A DNA stretch of 64,000 bases. It comes from Halodesulfovibrio sp. MK-HDV. GTDB taxonomy: Bacteria > Desulfobacterota > Desulfovibrionia > Desulfovibrionales > Desulfovibrionaceae. The notes under the pieces were generated by a model, which was not told where the DNA came from, ran no database searches, and worked only from the letters and a program-made list of their open reading frames with translations. The first letter of the stretch is position 1, and every line of letters begins with the position of its first letter. Shown here in pieces: positions 35,482 to 43,330 of the stretch. The position numbers and the translations under genes were made by a program. The DNA lies in contig NZ_WYDS01000012.1 of the NCBI RefSeq assembly GCF_009914765.1, forward strand, positions 1 through 64,000, in the 5' to 3' direction.

Positions 35482-36540
35482 ATGGCTTGCAAATTTATCT
35501 CAAACGAAAACACTAACCAGTGGCTCGAAGCTCTCGCTAAAGACCACGTAGTGTTTGTTCCGGTGGATGACGGCGGAACCGTGACCTTCCGTCCGTTTGG
35601 AGAAGGCCGTAAGCTGGTTCTTGACCGCATGCCTGTGCGTTCAGCAAAAGAAGCGGTTTTTCCGCAATCAGAAACTTTGCTTACATATAAATACGACAAA
35701 GATCCTGAAAACCCAGAACGTACCTCTGTTCGCATCAGAGAAACTCTGCCAAAAGAACGCGCAGTAGTTTTTGGTGCTCGCCCATGTGGCACCCGAGGTA
35801 TGGCGGTTTTTGATAAAGTGTTCGATAACGATCGCATCCGTGATCCTTATTATGCAACACGTCGTGAACATACAATGTTCGTTACTCTTGCTTGTACTAA
35901 AGTAGAGTCCACTTGCTTCTGTCACGAAGTAGGAAGCGGCCCTGCTGATACATCTTGCTCTGATGTACTGCTTACTCCTGTACAGGGCGGCTACGCTGCT
36001 GAAGCTGTTACCGAATGCGGTGAAAAGATGCTTGAAGCAAGCTTCTTTGCAGACGGTGGTGACAAATGTGCAGAAGCCGAAGCAGTTAAGAAAGCTACTC
36101 GTGAAATGCTTGGCGAAGCACATGACTTCTCCGATGCTCCTGAGAAGCTTCTTGCTGCATTTGATGACGATGAGTTCTGGGAAGAGCAGGCTGCAGGCTG
36201 TCTTAGCTGTGGCGCATGTACTTACCTTTGTCCTACCTGCTACTGCTTCAACATCACTGATGAAGCAACCGGTACTACCGGCAAGCGCGTACGTTCATGG
36301 GATACTTGCATGAGCTTCCAGTACACTTTGGAAGGCAGTGGGCATAACCCGCGTTCTACTAAAGCAAAACGTCTCAAAAACCGTGTGAACCACAAATTCT
36401 CATACTTCCCAGAATCATATGAGAAGTATATTGCATGTTGTGGTTGTGGCCGTTGCATTAAAAGCTGTCCTGCTTCTGTGGATATTCGTGCTATTGTTAA
36501 AGCAGCACAGGCTCGCGGCGCTGAGAAGGAGTCTAAGTAA
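35482..36540 (+). CDS. flxB: Iron-sulfur protein FlxB
   Basis: A 352-residue protein of the sulfhydrogenase-beta/AsrA-like group. The N-terminal ~210 residues have F-G-A-R-P-C-G-T-R-G and T-C-F-C-H motifs. Two 4Fe-4S motifs lie towards the C terminus: C-L-S-C-G-A-C-T-Y-L-C-P-T-C and C-C-G-C-G-R-C-I-K-S-C-P. It should relay electrons from FlxA towards FlxC/FlxD. AGGAG occurs before the ATG and the stop overlaps the flxA start by one base. Confidence 0.9.
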   Translation: MACKFISNENTNQWLEALAKDHVVFVPVDDGGTVTFRPFGEGRKLVLDRMPVRSAKEAVFPQSETLLTYKYDKDPENPERTSVRIRETLPKERAVVFGARPCGTRGMAVFDKVFDNDRIRDPYYATRREHTMFVTLACTKVESTCFCHEVGSGPADTSCSDVLLTPVQGGYAAEAVTECGEKMLEASFFADGGDKCAEAEAVKKATREMLGEAHDFSDAPEKLLAAFDDDEFWEEQAAGCLSCGACTYLCPTCYCFNITDEATGTTGKRVRSWDTCMSFQYTLEGSGHNPRSTKAKRLKNRVNHKFSYFPESYEKYIACCGCGRCIKSCPASVDIRAIVKAAQARGAEKESK

Positions 36541-37379
36541 TGAAAGCTAATCCAGTTCTGCCGGAGATGGCTACAGTCATGGAAGTTGTGGAAGAAACAT
36601 CCAACATTAAAACCTTCCGTGTTCGTTTTGATAACGAAGAAGTTATGAAAAAATTCACCTTTGAACCAGGACAGGTAGGTCAGCTTTCTGTTTTTGGTGT
36701 TGGTGAAGCTACATTCGTAATTAACTCTTCCCCGACCCGCATGGACTACCTTCAGTTCTCCGTAATGCTCGTAGGTGAAGTTACTGCACGCATTCATCAG
36801 CTTAAAGCTGGTGATTCAGTTGGTATTCGCGCTCCTCTTGGTAATGCGTTCCCGACTGAGGAAATGAAAGGGCAGGACGTAACCTTCATTGGCGGCGGTA
36901 TCGGCATGGCTCCTCTGCGTACACTCCTCGTGTACATGTTGGATAACCGTGACGATTACGGCAAGATTACTCTTCTCTACGGTGCTCGTTCACCGCTGGA
37001 TTTGAGCTATCAGGAAGATACTGCAGAGTGGCTTGGCCGTGATGATATCGATGTAGTACTTACCGTAGATAATCCGTCTGAAGAGTGGGGCAAAAACCCA
37101 CACGAGAAAGCCGGTCTTATCCCGAACGTACTGAAAGAAATCAATCCTGCTAATAGCGGCTACGCAATTACTTGTGGCCCTCCAATCATGATTAAATTCA
37201 CTCTCATGGCTTTGAATGAGCTTGGATTTAAAGATGAAAAAATTCTTACTACACTTGAAAAACGTATGAAATGCGGTGTTGGCCTTTGTGGTCGTTGTAA
37301 CATCGGTGATAAATATGTTTGTGTAGACGGCCCTGTGTTCAAATACTCTGAACTCCAGGAACTGCCTAACGAGCTGTAG
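36540..37379 (+). CDS. flxA: FAD/NAD(P)-binding subunit FlxA
   Basis: A 279-residue ferredoxin-NADP-reductase-type flavoprotein related to PyrK and sulfhydrogenase gamma. An N-terminal FAD barrel (to ~100) is followed by the NAD(P) domain opening F-I-G-G-G-I-G-M-A-P (~117-125) and T-C-G-P-P-I-M (~211). The C-terminal Cys 245, 250, 253 and 261 (C-x4-C-x2-C-x7-C) fit a 2Fe-2S cluster. It is the NADH entry or exit point of the complex. It is the last operon gene, followed by a strong terminator. Confidence 0.93.
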   Translation: MKANPVLPEMATVMEVVEETSNIKTFRVRFDNEEVMKKFTFEPGQVGQLSVFGVGEATFVINSSPTRMDYLQFSVMLVGEVTARIHQLKAGDSVGIRAPLGNAFPTEEMKGQDVTFIGGGIGMAPLRTLLVYMLDNRDDYGKITLLYGARSPLDLSYQEDTAEWLGRDDIDVVLTVDNPSEEWGKNPHEKAGLIPNVLKEINPANSGYAITCGPPIMIKFTLMALNELGFKDEKILTTLEKRMKCGVGLCGRCNIGDKYVCVDGPVFKYSELQELPNEL

Positions 37380-37401
37380 TTTTTATTGCTATAGAATAAT
37401 G

Positions 37402-37440
37402 AAGCCCCTGACACACTTAGTGCGTCAGGGGCTTTTTTTG
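37402..37440 (+). terminator. Terminator of the hdr-flx operon
   Basis: Stem AAGCCCCTGAC with its complement, an 11-base loop and seven T. Confidence 0.93.
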
Positions 37441-37512
37441 TTGCCTCCGGCGGCTCTCCGAGGGGGAAGGGCGCTGCCCTCCACCCGCAAGGGGCTCGCC
37501 CCTTGACCCGGT
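37441..37512 (+). repeat. Dispersed GC-rich repeat element, copy 1
   Basis: A GC-rich block in an AT-rich setting, starting TTGCCTCCGGCG and containing ACCCGCAAGGGG followed by CGCCCCTTGACC. The reverse complement of 42499-42560 shows the same order of blocks. It has internal complementarity (GGGCGCTGCCC, AAGGGGCTCGCCCCTT) and lies outside coding sequence. It resembles short palindromic intergenic repeats rather than an insertion sequence; no terminal genes are present. Confidence 0.7.
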
Positions 37513-37659
37513 TTAAGCCATGGGTGTTGAGGGGAAAACTTGTTGTATTGTAATCTTTCGTTTGCCGAGAACGGTCAAAGTTTGGAGGGGTAAAGTACGT
37601 CGCTCTTTTTAGTCTCGTTTAACATTATGGTTAGCAAATACAATTTTTTTCAGGAGGGA

Positions 37660-37712
37660 GTGCAGAGGGGGAAACTCGTTTTTTTGAAAAAAACGGGGTT
37701 CCCTCTCTGCAC
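37660..37712. repeat. Long imperfect inverted repeat
   Basis: The 26-base arms begin GTGCAGAG and reach a T7/A7 core; they pair at about 23 of 26 positions with only a one-base loop. It lies between the hdr-flx terminator and the gap terminator and encodes nothing. It may be a member of a repeat family or a structured transcript end. Nothing else was seen in 37513-37659. Confidence 0.65.
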
Positions 37713-37738
37713 GTCGGAGACAAAAAGAAGAAAGCATA

Positions 37739-37775
37739 AAAAAAAAGCCCGTTGCTTGAGCAACGGGCTTTTTCT
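37739..37775 (-). terminator. Terminator of the fba-gap operon
   Basis: Stem AAAGCCCGTTGCT with its complement, short loop; on the minus strand it is followed by a run of about nine T. Confidence 0.93.
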
Positions 37776-37794
37776 TTCAAAACTCAGATGAGTT

Positions 37795-38796
37795 CTACAG
37801 GGAAGCGCCTACCATTCTCAGGAGACGTGCGAGCTGGTTGGTAAAGCCTGCTTCATTGTCATACCAGACAAGAACTTTGACCATGTTACCATCCATTACG
37901 CTGGTACAGAGGCTGTCTACAACGCCGCCGTGTGTGTCGCCGATGTAATCAACGGAAACGAGCGGTTCGTCGGAGTAGCCAAGGTTAGCTTTCAAGTAGC
38001 CTTCAGCTGCTGCTTTAAGGGCTGCGTTAACCTCTTCTGCAGTGGTGTCTTTTTCGACAGTGCAGGTAAGGTCAATCAGAGAGCCGTCAGGAATTGGCAC
38101 ACGAATCGCCATGCCGTCGAGCTTGCCTTTAAGTTCAGGAAGTACCAAGCCAACAGCTTTTGCTGCGCCTGTAGTTGTCGGGATCATGGACATGCCAGCC
38201 GCGCGAGCGCGACGCAGGTCCTTATGTGAACCGTCAAGGATTCGCTGGCCCATGGTGTAACCATGAATGGTTGTCATGAGGCCATGTTTGATGCCGAAAG
38301 CATCATTGAGAACCTTAGCAGCCGGAGCAAGACAGTTGGTGGAGCAAGATGCGTTGGAAAGAACATGGTGCTTTTCAGCATCGTATGTACTTTCGTTAAC
38401 GCCCATAACAATGGTTGCGTCCACGCCGTTGCCGGGTGCAGAAATGATAGATTTCTTAGCACCGCATGCAATATGCTCTGCAAGACCATCACGGTCTTTA
38501 ATGGTACCGGTGGTTTCTACGACGATCTCAACTCCGAGGTCGCCCCAAGTCCATTCGCCGCGTGCGCAACGGGTAACCAGAATCTGCTTACCGTTAACTT
38601 TAAAGCCTTCTTCGTTTGCTTCAACATCTCCTTTAAAGGTTCCGTGAACGGAATCATATTTGAAGAGATGAGCAAGAGACTCGTTGTCTGCGCGAGCGTT
38701 AATAGCCGCAATTTCAAGATCAGGATCGTCTGCGAGAAGACGAACGAGATAGCGACCAATACGACCAAAACCATTGATACCAAGCTTTACAGCCAT
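37795..38796 (-). CDS. gap: Glyceraldehyde-3-phosphate dehydrogenase
   Basis: A 333-residue phosphorylating GAPDH, acting in glycolysis and gluconeogenesis. It has the dinucleotide fold G-I-N-G-F-G-R-I-G-R at residues 6-15 and the catalytic cysteine in S-N-A-S-C-S-T-N-C (Cys151). At the end of the second strand the sequence is I-N-A-R-A-D (~32-37), where NAD-preferring enzymes have I-N-D-L-T-D; the missing aspartate could relax coenzyme choice towards NADP. It follows fba by 25 bases and shares its transcript. Confidence 0.96.
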   Translation of the reverse strand: MAVKLGINGFGRIGRYLVRLLADDPDLEIAAINARADNESLAHLFKYDSVHGTFKGDVEANEEGFKVNGKQILVTRCARGEWTWGDLGVEIVVETTGTIKDRDGLAEHIACGAKKSIISAPGNGVDATIVMGVNESTYDAEKHHVLSNASCSTNCLAPAAKVLNDAFGIKHGLMTTIHGYTMGQRILDGSHKDLRRARAAGMSMIPTTTGAAKAVGLVLPELKGKLDGMAIRVPIPDGSLIDLTCTVEKDTTAEEVNAALKAAAEGYLKANLGYSDEPLVSVDYIGDTHGGVVDSLCTSVMDGNMVKVLVWYDNEAGFTNQLARLLRMVGASL

Positions 38797-38821
38797 GAAA
38801 AAGCTCCCTAGCGGTGGTGAG

Positions 38822-39745
38822 TTAAATCTTGTTAGAGCAGCCCAGCACGTTTTTAATCTTGTGCTGAACCATATCTTTTACAGCCTGACGAGCTGGCTTG
38901 AGGTACTGGCGTGGGTCAAAGTGGGTAGGATTCTCTGCAAAGTGCTTGCGGATAACTGCTGTCATAGCAAGACGGATGTCTGTGTCGATGTTAATCTTAC
39001 AAACGCCGAATGTAGCAGCTTTACGCAGCAGGTCTTCAGGAACACCTTTGGCAGAGCCGATGTCTCCGCCGTACTTGTTTGCCATGTCAACAAACTCCTG
39101 AGGCACGGAAGAAGAACCGTGGAGTACAATAGGGTACTCAGGGAGCATGTTGGTGATTTTTTCAAGACGCGCAAAATCAAGGCGAGCTTCGCCGGTGAAT
39201 TTGTATGCGCCATGACTGGTTCCGATCGCAATAGCAAGAGAGTCACAACCTGTGCGCTCTACAAATTCTACTGCCTGATCAGGATCAGTGTAAATGGATT
39301 TGTCAGACTGTACGTCATCTTCAATGCCTGCAAGACGGCCAAGTTCTGCTTCAACAACAACGCCACGATCGTGAGCGTATGCTACTACCTGTTTGGTAAT
39401 AGCGATGTTTTCTTCAAAGTCGAGGTGGGAACCATCAAACATAACTGAAGAGAAGCCGCCGTCAATGCACTGCTTACAAATTTCAAAGTCCTGACCATGG
39501 TCAAGGTGCAGAGCAAGTGGATGATCAGTTTCTACAAGAGCAGCTTCGATGAGCTTCTTAATGTAAATCTGACCTGCATAGCGGCGTGCGCCTGCGGAAA
39601 CCTGAAGGATAAGAGGAGCTTTTTCTTCCTGAGCTGCCTCCATGATACCCTGAATGATTTCCATGTTGTTTACGTTAAACGCACCAACTGCGTAGCCTTC
39701 CTTGTATGCACGAGCAAACATCTCGTTAGTACCGATAAGTGGCAT
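38822..39745 (-). CDS. fba: Class II fructose-1,6-bisphosphate aldolase
   Basis: A 307-residue zinc-dependent aldolase joining or splitting the triose phosphates. Family landmarks: A-V-G-A-F-N-V-N-N (~19-27), L-H-L-D-H-G (~79-84) with the metal histidine, F-D-G-S-H (~103), E-A-E-L-G (~132) and V-L-H-G-S-S (~211). A strong ribosome site (GAGGAGG) precedes the ATG. It is the first gene of an fba-gap operon, serving sugar/glucan metabolism along with the glycogen phosphorylase seen elsewhere in the window. Confidence 0.96.
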   Translation of the reverse strand: MPLIGTNEMFARAYKEGYAVGAFNVNNMEIIQGIMEAAQEEKAPLILQVSAGARRYAGQIYIKKLIEAALVETDHPLALHLDHGQDFEICKQCIDGGFSSVMFDGSHLDFEENIAITKQVVAYAHDRGVVVEAELGRLAGIEDDVQSDKSIYTDPDQAVEFVERTGCDSLAIAIGTSHGAYKFTGEARLDFARLEKITNMLPEYPIVLHGSSSVPQEFVDMANKYGGDIGSAKGVPEDLLRKAATFGVCKINIDTDIRLAMTAVIRKHFAENPTHFDPRQYLKPARQAVKDMVQHKIKNVLGCSNKI

Positions 39746-39782
39746 AATGACCTCCTCAAAAAAATATTATGGTAGTCATGAT

Positions 39783-39804
39783 ATTACGGATAACAAGCCG
39801 TAAT
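39783..39804 (-). promoter_or_regulatory. Inverted repeat upstream of fba
   Basis: ATTACGG and CCGTAAT with an eight-base spacer, 38-59 bases upstream of the fba ATG. It could be an operator or a leader hairpin. The rest of the 518-bp gap 39746-40263 contains no convincing gene. Confidence 0.35.
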
Positions 39805-40172
39805 TCTATGATTACTAATAGAAAACACATAAGCTTAACTGTGCCACTTTGCTACATAATAATGTGCTCGACCATGGGCGTGTATGGATCGATCGGAAAG
39901 TTAACCGTTTACACTTCTAGCGCATTAAAGCGCCGCTATGAATTCAACAAAGAGGCAATTGATAGACTAAGCTTGATTTTGGTATATACAGTCCAACGTG
40001 TGAATAAAAATCCGTACTGACGTCAAACATGTGTACTTTACACGTGGTGCTCATAAAAGCAAAGTAAACAAACTGCAATAGCTAGCAGTACATTTATTGA
40101 AAAATATTTTGTGAACAATCGTTAAATCCACTGTTCCCAAGAGTTTGGTTTGTTCAATTTCTTTTAAAGATT

Positions 40173-40207
40173 GTACCGCACTGCGGTAGAGAATGGCAGT
40201 GCGGTAC
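40173..40207 (-). terminator. 12-bp perfect hairpin downstream of surE
   Basis: GTACCGCACTGC is mirrored exactly with an 11-base loop, 57 bases past the surE stop. The T-tract on the minus strand is weak (AATCTTT), so the terminator call is moderate. Confidence 0.55.
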
Positions 40208-40263
40208 AGGTGATGCTTTATAAAACAGAGTAATTGCTGCTGAATATTGATGTGTAGTCTTTT

Positions 40264-41022
40264 CTACTGATCAATATTGAGTACAGATAGGGCAGACAGA
40301 GTTTCCTCGTCCGTAAACTCAAATTTCAACGGAGTGAGGGTCACGTATCCTTGGTTCAACAGGTCACGGTCTGTTCCCATTGCAACATTTTCCGGTGGTA
40401 TTTTTCCATCCAGCCACCAGTAACTGCCGCCACGAGGATCTGTATTGTGTACATACCAGTCTTTCCAAGTCGCACTGGTTTGCGGACATACTCGTAAACC
40501 TTTAGTCTGCTCCATTGGCATGTTCGGGAAGTTGATATTCACAACGCATCGCTTTGGTAGTGCATTCCATGGCAGGTTCTCTGCGAGCTGAACTGCAAAC
40601 TCAGCTTGTTCTGACAGGTTTTCCGGTCTGAAGTTGTCGAATGATACCGCCATGGAAGGATAGCCCATGCTTGCGCCTTCTGTGGCTGCGGAAACGGTGC
40701 CTGAGTACAGAATGTCTGGCCCTACGTTAGCGCCTGCGTTGATTCCAGAGATGACAAGATCAATTTTTTCATCAATAAGGCTGGTGAGCCCGAGTTTTAC
40801 GCAATCCACCGGGGTGCCGTAGACTCCCTTGCCGCGGAATCCGTTCTCTTTGAATTCTTTAATGCGAAGCGGCATGGAAAGAGTAACTGCGTGACCTACA
40901 GCGGACTGTTCGGTAACTGGAGCTACACAGTGAATAGTATGTCCTGCGTCCGTCAGAGCCTTGTATATGGCGCGTAAGCCGGGTGCCTGAATACCGTCAT
41001 CATTTGTAAGTGCAATAATCAT
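40264..41022 (-). CDS. surE: 5'/3'-nucleotidase SurE
   Basis: A 252-residue metal-dependent nucleoside monophosphatase, linked to stationary-phase survival in other bacteria. The N terminus has the T-N-D-D-G metal/phosphate motif at residues 6-10. Other family landmarks are A-P-x-x-x-Q-S-A-V-G-H (~34-44), Y-G-T-P-V-D-C-V (~67), V-I-S-G-I-N-A-G-A-N (~85-94) and Y-S-G-T-V-S-A-A (~101). I place the start at 41022 (AGAGG upstream); an ATG five codons earlier is less well placed. It stands alone. The 351-bp gap upstream holds only a weak 6-bp inverted repeat near 41073. Confidence 0.94.
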   Translation of the reverse strand: MIIALTNDDGIQAPGLRAIYKALTDAGHTIHCVAPVTEQSAVGHAVTLSMPLRIKEFKENGFRGKGVYGTPVDCVKLGLTSLIDEKIDLVISGINAGANVGPDILYSGTVSAATEGASMGYPSMAVSFDNFRPENLSEQAEFAVQLAENLPWNALPKRCVVNINFPNMPMEQTKGLRVCPQTSATWKDWYVHNTDPRGGSYWWLDGKIPPENVAMGTDRDLLNQGYVTLTPLKFEFTDEETLSALSVLNIDQ

Positions 41023-41373
41023 AAGAACCTCTGGCAAGTGCTTGTATTTGTAAACATCAAATGGTTTGACAACTTCCTTAAAAAACAGGAAGCATATCTT
41101 TGTTAATGATAGAAGTTTTGTCTTTGGCGCATGTGTTCGGGAGTGGTAAAAAACAACGTAGATATTCTACTGTTCATTTTTTGCAAACATCCACTGCATT
41201 ATTTAGTGCCTGCCAATAGATACTATTTGTTTTTTACACCAGATTTCCGGCTTTGTGAAAGTCAGAAGTTAGCTGTGCTTATATGATATATTTACGAGAC
41301 GTCAGCCTTTGCAGATAAGAGCTTTTTCTTCGGCTATTTTGAAACGTAATTCTTTATTTCTTCAGGGTATAAA

Positions 41374-42453
41374 ATGGACCTCAAAAAAATTCAATTTGTT
41401 CGAGATATTTCCAATAATGATGAAGTACTGACTATTTTTGCCATTACGCAAGCTACACTTGCTCAGGCTAGGAATGGTCCTTATTGGCGACTCGAATTAT
41501 CTGATAGAACCGGTTCAATCGGTGCGAAAGCTTGGAGTCCGCTTGCTCAGCAGTTTCCTGAAATAGCTGCAGGGCAGATGCTTGCTGTAAAAGGTCGCGC
41601 CAGTACGTACCGCGATATTTTAGATGTGAATATTGAGCATATGAAAATTCTTGGTTTTGATGACCTTGAAGAACTGGATATGGGCGACTTTGTGGCAGCA
41701 GCAGAACGTCATCCTGATGACATGTACGCAGAGCTGCTTGGATTATGTGCGTCTGTGTTCACGCATACCCCGTGGATGACATTTGTCGATTCTGCTCTAG
41801 CTGATGCAGAAGTTTCAGCTCGGTTCAAAAGTGCGATTGGTGCAAAAAACGTACACCATGCATACATGGGCGGTTTGCTTGAACATACCTTGTCTGTTGC
41901 ACAGCTGTGTATGAAGCTTTGTGACCAGTATCCGGAACTTGATCGTCAGGTATTGCTTGCTGGTGCCATCTTCCACGACATTGGCAAAGCGTGGGAATTG
42001 AGTGCTGGTCTTGTAAAAGATTATACTGACGAAGGCCGCCTTATCGGGCATATCAATATCGGGTTGGAGAAAGTAGATCCGTACCTCGTTGCCTCTGGTT
42101 TGTCTGTCGAATTGCAGATGCACTTTAAGCATCTGATTCTCGGACATCATGGTCAGCGGGAATGGGGTTCCCCTGTTCTTCCTGCTACGGCGGAAGCACT
42201 TGTATTGCACTATGCAGATAATATAGATGCAAAGCTTGCACAGCTTCGTGGCCTGTTCAGCGATTTTGAAGATGGTGACACGGGCTGGACACCATATCAG
42301 AATACATTGGGACGTTTCATCTTTAAACCAAAGATGACGCCTCCTGACCCCCGTGAAATTTTTGGAGATAACGCCACACCAATGCCTCCTGAGGGCGCCA
42401 CTTCGCCATCACCGTTTGCAGCCACGGGGCTACCTGAAGAAGATGACTTTTAG
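41374..42453 (+). CDS. YhaM-type OB-fold/HD-domain exoribonuclease
   Basis: A 359-residue cytosolic protein. Residues ~15-95 form an OB-fold nucleic-acid-binding domain (Y-W-R-L-E-L-S-D-R-T-G, G-R-A-S-T-Y). From about residue 155 comes an HD domain: H-H-A-Y-x-G-G-L-L-E-H-T, then I-F-H-D-I-G-K and later I-L-G-H-H-G-Q. This is the arrangement of Bacillus YhaM, a 3'-5' exoribonuclease. The C-terminal tail is proline-rich. AGGGT lies before the ATG. It is followed by a dispersed repeat and tmk. Confidence 0.88.
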   Translation: MDLKKIQFVRDISNNDEVLTIFAITQATLAQARNGPYWRLELSDRTGSIGAKAWSPLAQQFPEIAAGQMLAVKGRASTYRDILDVNIEHMKILGFDDLEELDMGDFVAAAERHPDDMYAELLGLCASVFTHTPWMTFVDSALADAEVSARFKSAIGAKNVHHAYMGGLLEHTLSVAQLCMKLCDQYPELDRQVLLAGAIFHDIGKAWELSAGLVKDYTDEGRLIGHINIGLEKVDPYLVASGLSVELQMHFKHLILGHHGQREWGSPVLPATAEALVLHYADNIDAKLAQLRGLFSDFEDGDTGWTPYQNTLGRFIFKPKMTPPDPREIFGDNATPMPPEGATSPSPFAATGLPEEDDF

Positions 42454-42498
42454 CTTTGGGCTGACTACCATGGCATTATCCACTAAGTAATAGTAATC

Positions 42499-42560
42499 GC
42501 GGTCAAGGGGGCGTCCCCCTTGCGGGGTACAGGGGCAGAGCCCTGTTCGCCGAAGGCAAT
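42499..42560 (-). repeat. Dispersed GC-rich repeat element, copy 2
   Basis: Read on the minus strand it starts TTGCCTTCGGCG and continues through CCCCGCAAGGGG to CGCCCCCTTGACC, in the same order as the copy at 37441-37512. It sits between the YhaM-type gene and tmk. Local palindromes (AAGGGGGCGTCCCCCTT) suggest a stem-loop when transcribed. Confidence 0.7.
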
Positions 42561-42617
42561 CGAGAAACATATATTGTTTGCAACCTGCTAAGGCTCAAAC
42601 ATACCGAAGGATGAGAT

Positions 42618-43274
42618 ATGTTTATTTCTTTAGAAGGAATGGAAGGTTCCGGTAAAAGTACCGTTTTAAAAAAACTGCACGTCTGGCTTGAATCAGAAGG
42701 GTATGATGTAGTGCTTACCCGTGAACCGGGTGGCAGTGAGCTTGGTAAAACTCTCCGTGCTTTACTGCTTGATGCAGAAAACACAGACATCACCAGCGAA
42801 GCAGAATTGTTCCTTTACCTTGCCGATAGAGCACAGCATGTTGCGCAGGTTATTAAACCAGCACTCGAAGCTGGAAAAGTTGTTCTTTGCGATAGATATG
42901 CAGATTCAACGGTTGTGTATCAGGGCTATGGTCGTGGACTTGATCCAAACCTGCTACACTCTTTTAACGAAGTGGCAACCACCGGCTTATGGCCGGATGT
43001 AACTTTACTGCTTGATGTTGAACCAGAGATTGGATTGCGTCGTGCGCTTTCACGTAATATCGAAAAAGGTCTTTCCCGTGCTGAAGGGCGTTTTGAAGCT
43101 GAAGCTATGGAATTCCATTCCCGCGTACGCGAAGGCTACCTTACTTGGGCTGCATTGAATCACAAACGTTTTGCTGTTGTTGACGCTTCTGTAACCCCTG
43201 ATGGAGTATTTGAGCAGATCGTTGATCGTATGCGAACAGCTATCGCAATCATGAAAACTGAAAATGTTGGTTAA
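42618..43274 (+). CDS. tmk: Thymidylate kinase
   Basis: A 218-residue kinase that makes dTDP from dTMP. The P-loop is G-M-E-G-S-G-K-S at 7-14, followed by T-R-E-P-G-G-S (~35-41), the D-R-Y-A-D-S-T motif (~93-99) and Q-G-Y-G-R-G-L (~104). AGGAT lies six bases before the ATG. Together with dut elsewhere in the window it serves thymidine nucleotide supply. The downstream hydrolase gene begins 57 bases later. Confidence 0.96.
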   Translation: MFISLEGMEGSGKSTVLKKLHVWLESEGYDVVLTREPGGSELGKTLRALLLDAENTDITSEAELFLYLADRAQHVAQVIKPALEAGKVVLCDRYADSTVVYQGYGRGLDPNLLHSFNEVATTGLWPDVTLLLDVEPEIGLRRALSRNIEKGLSRAEGRFEAEAMEFHSRVREGYLTWAALNHKRFAVVDASVTPDGVFEQIVDRMRTAIAIMKTENVG

Positions 43275-43330
43275 TCAATAATTGTCAAGTCATTGATACG
43301 TGACAGGCGATTGCAGGCAGAAGAGAACGT

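Noticed and set aside
39769-40020. 83-residue plus-strand reading frame upstream of fba
   Set aside because: No ribosome site, no family resemblance, and it overlaps the presumed fba control region.
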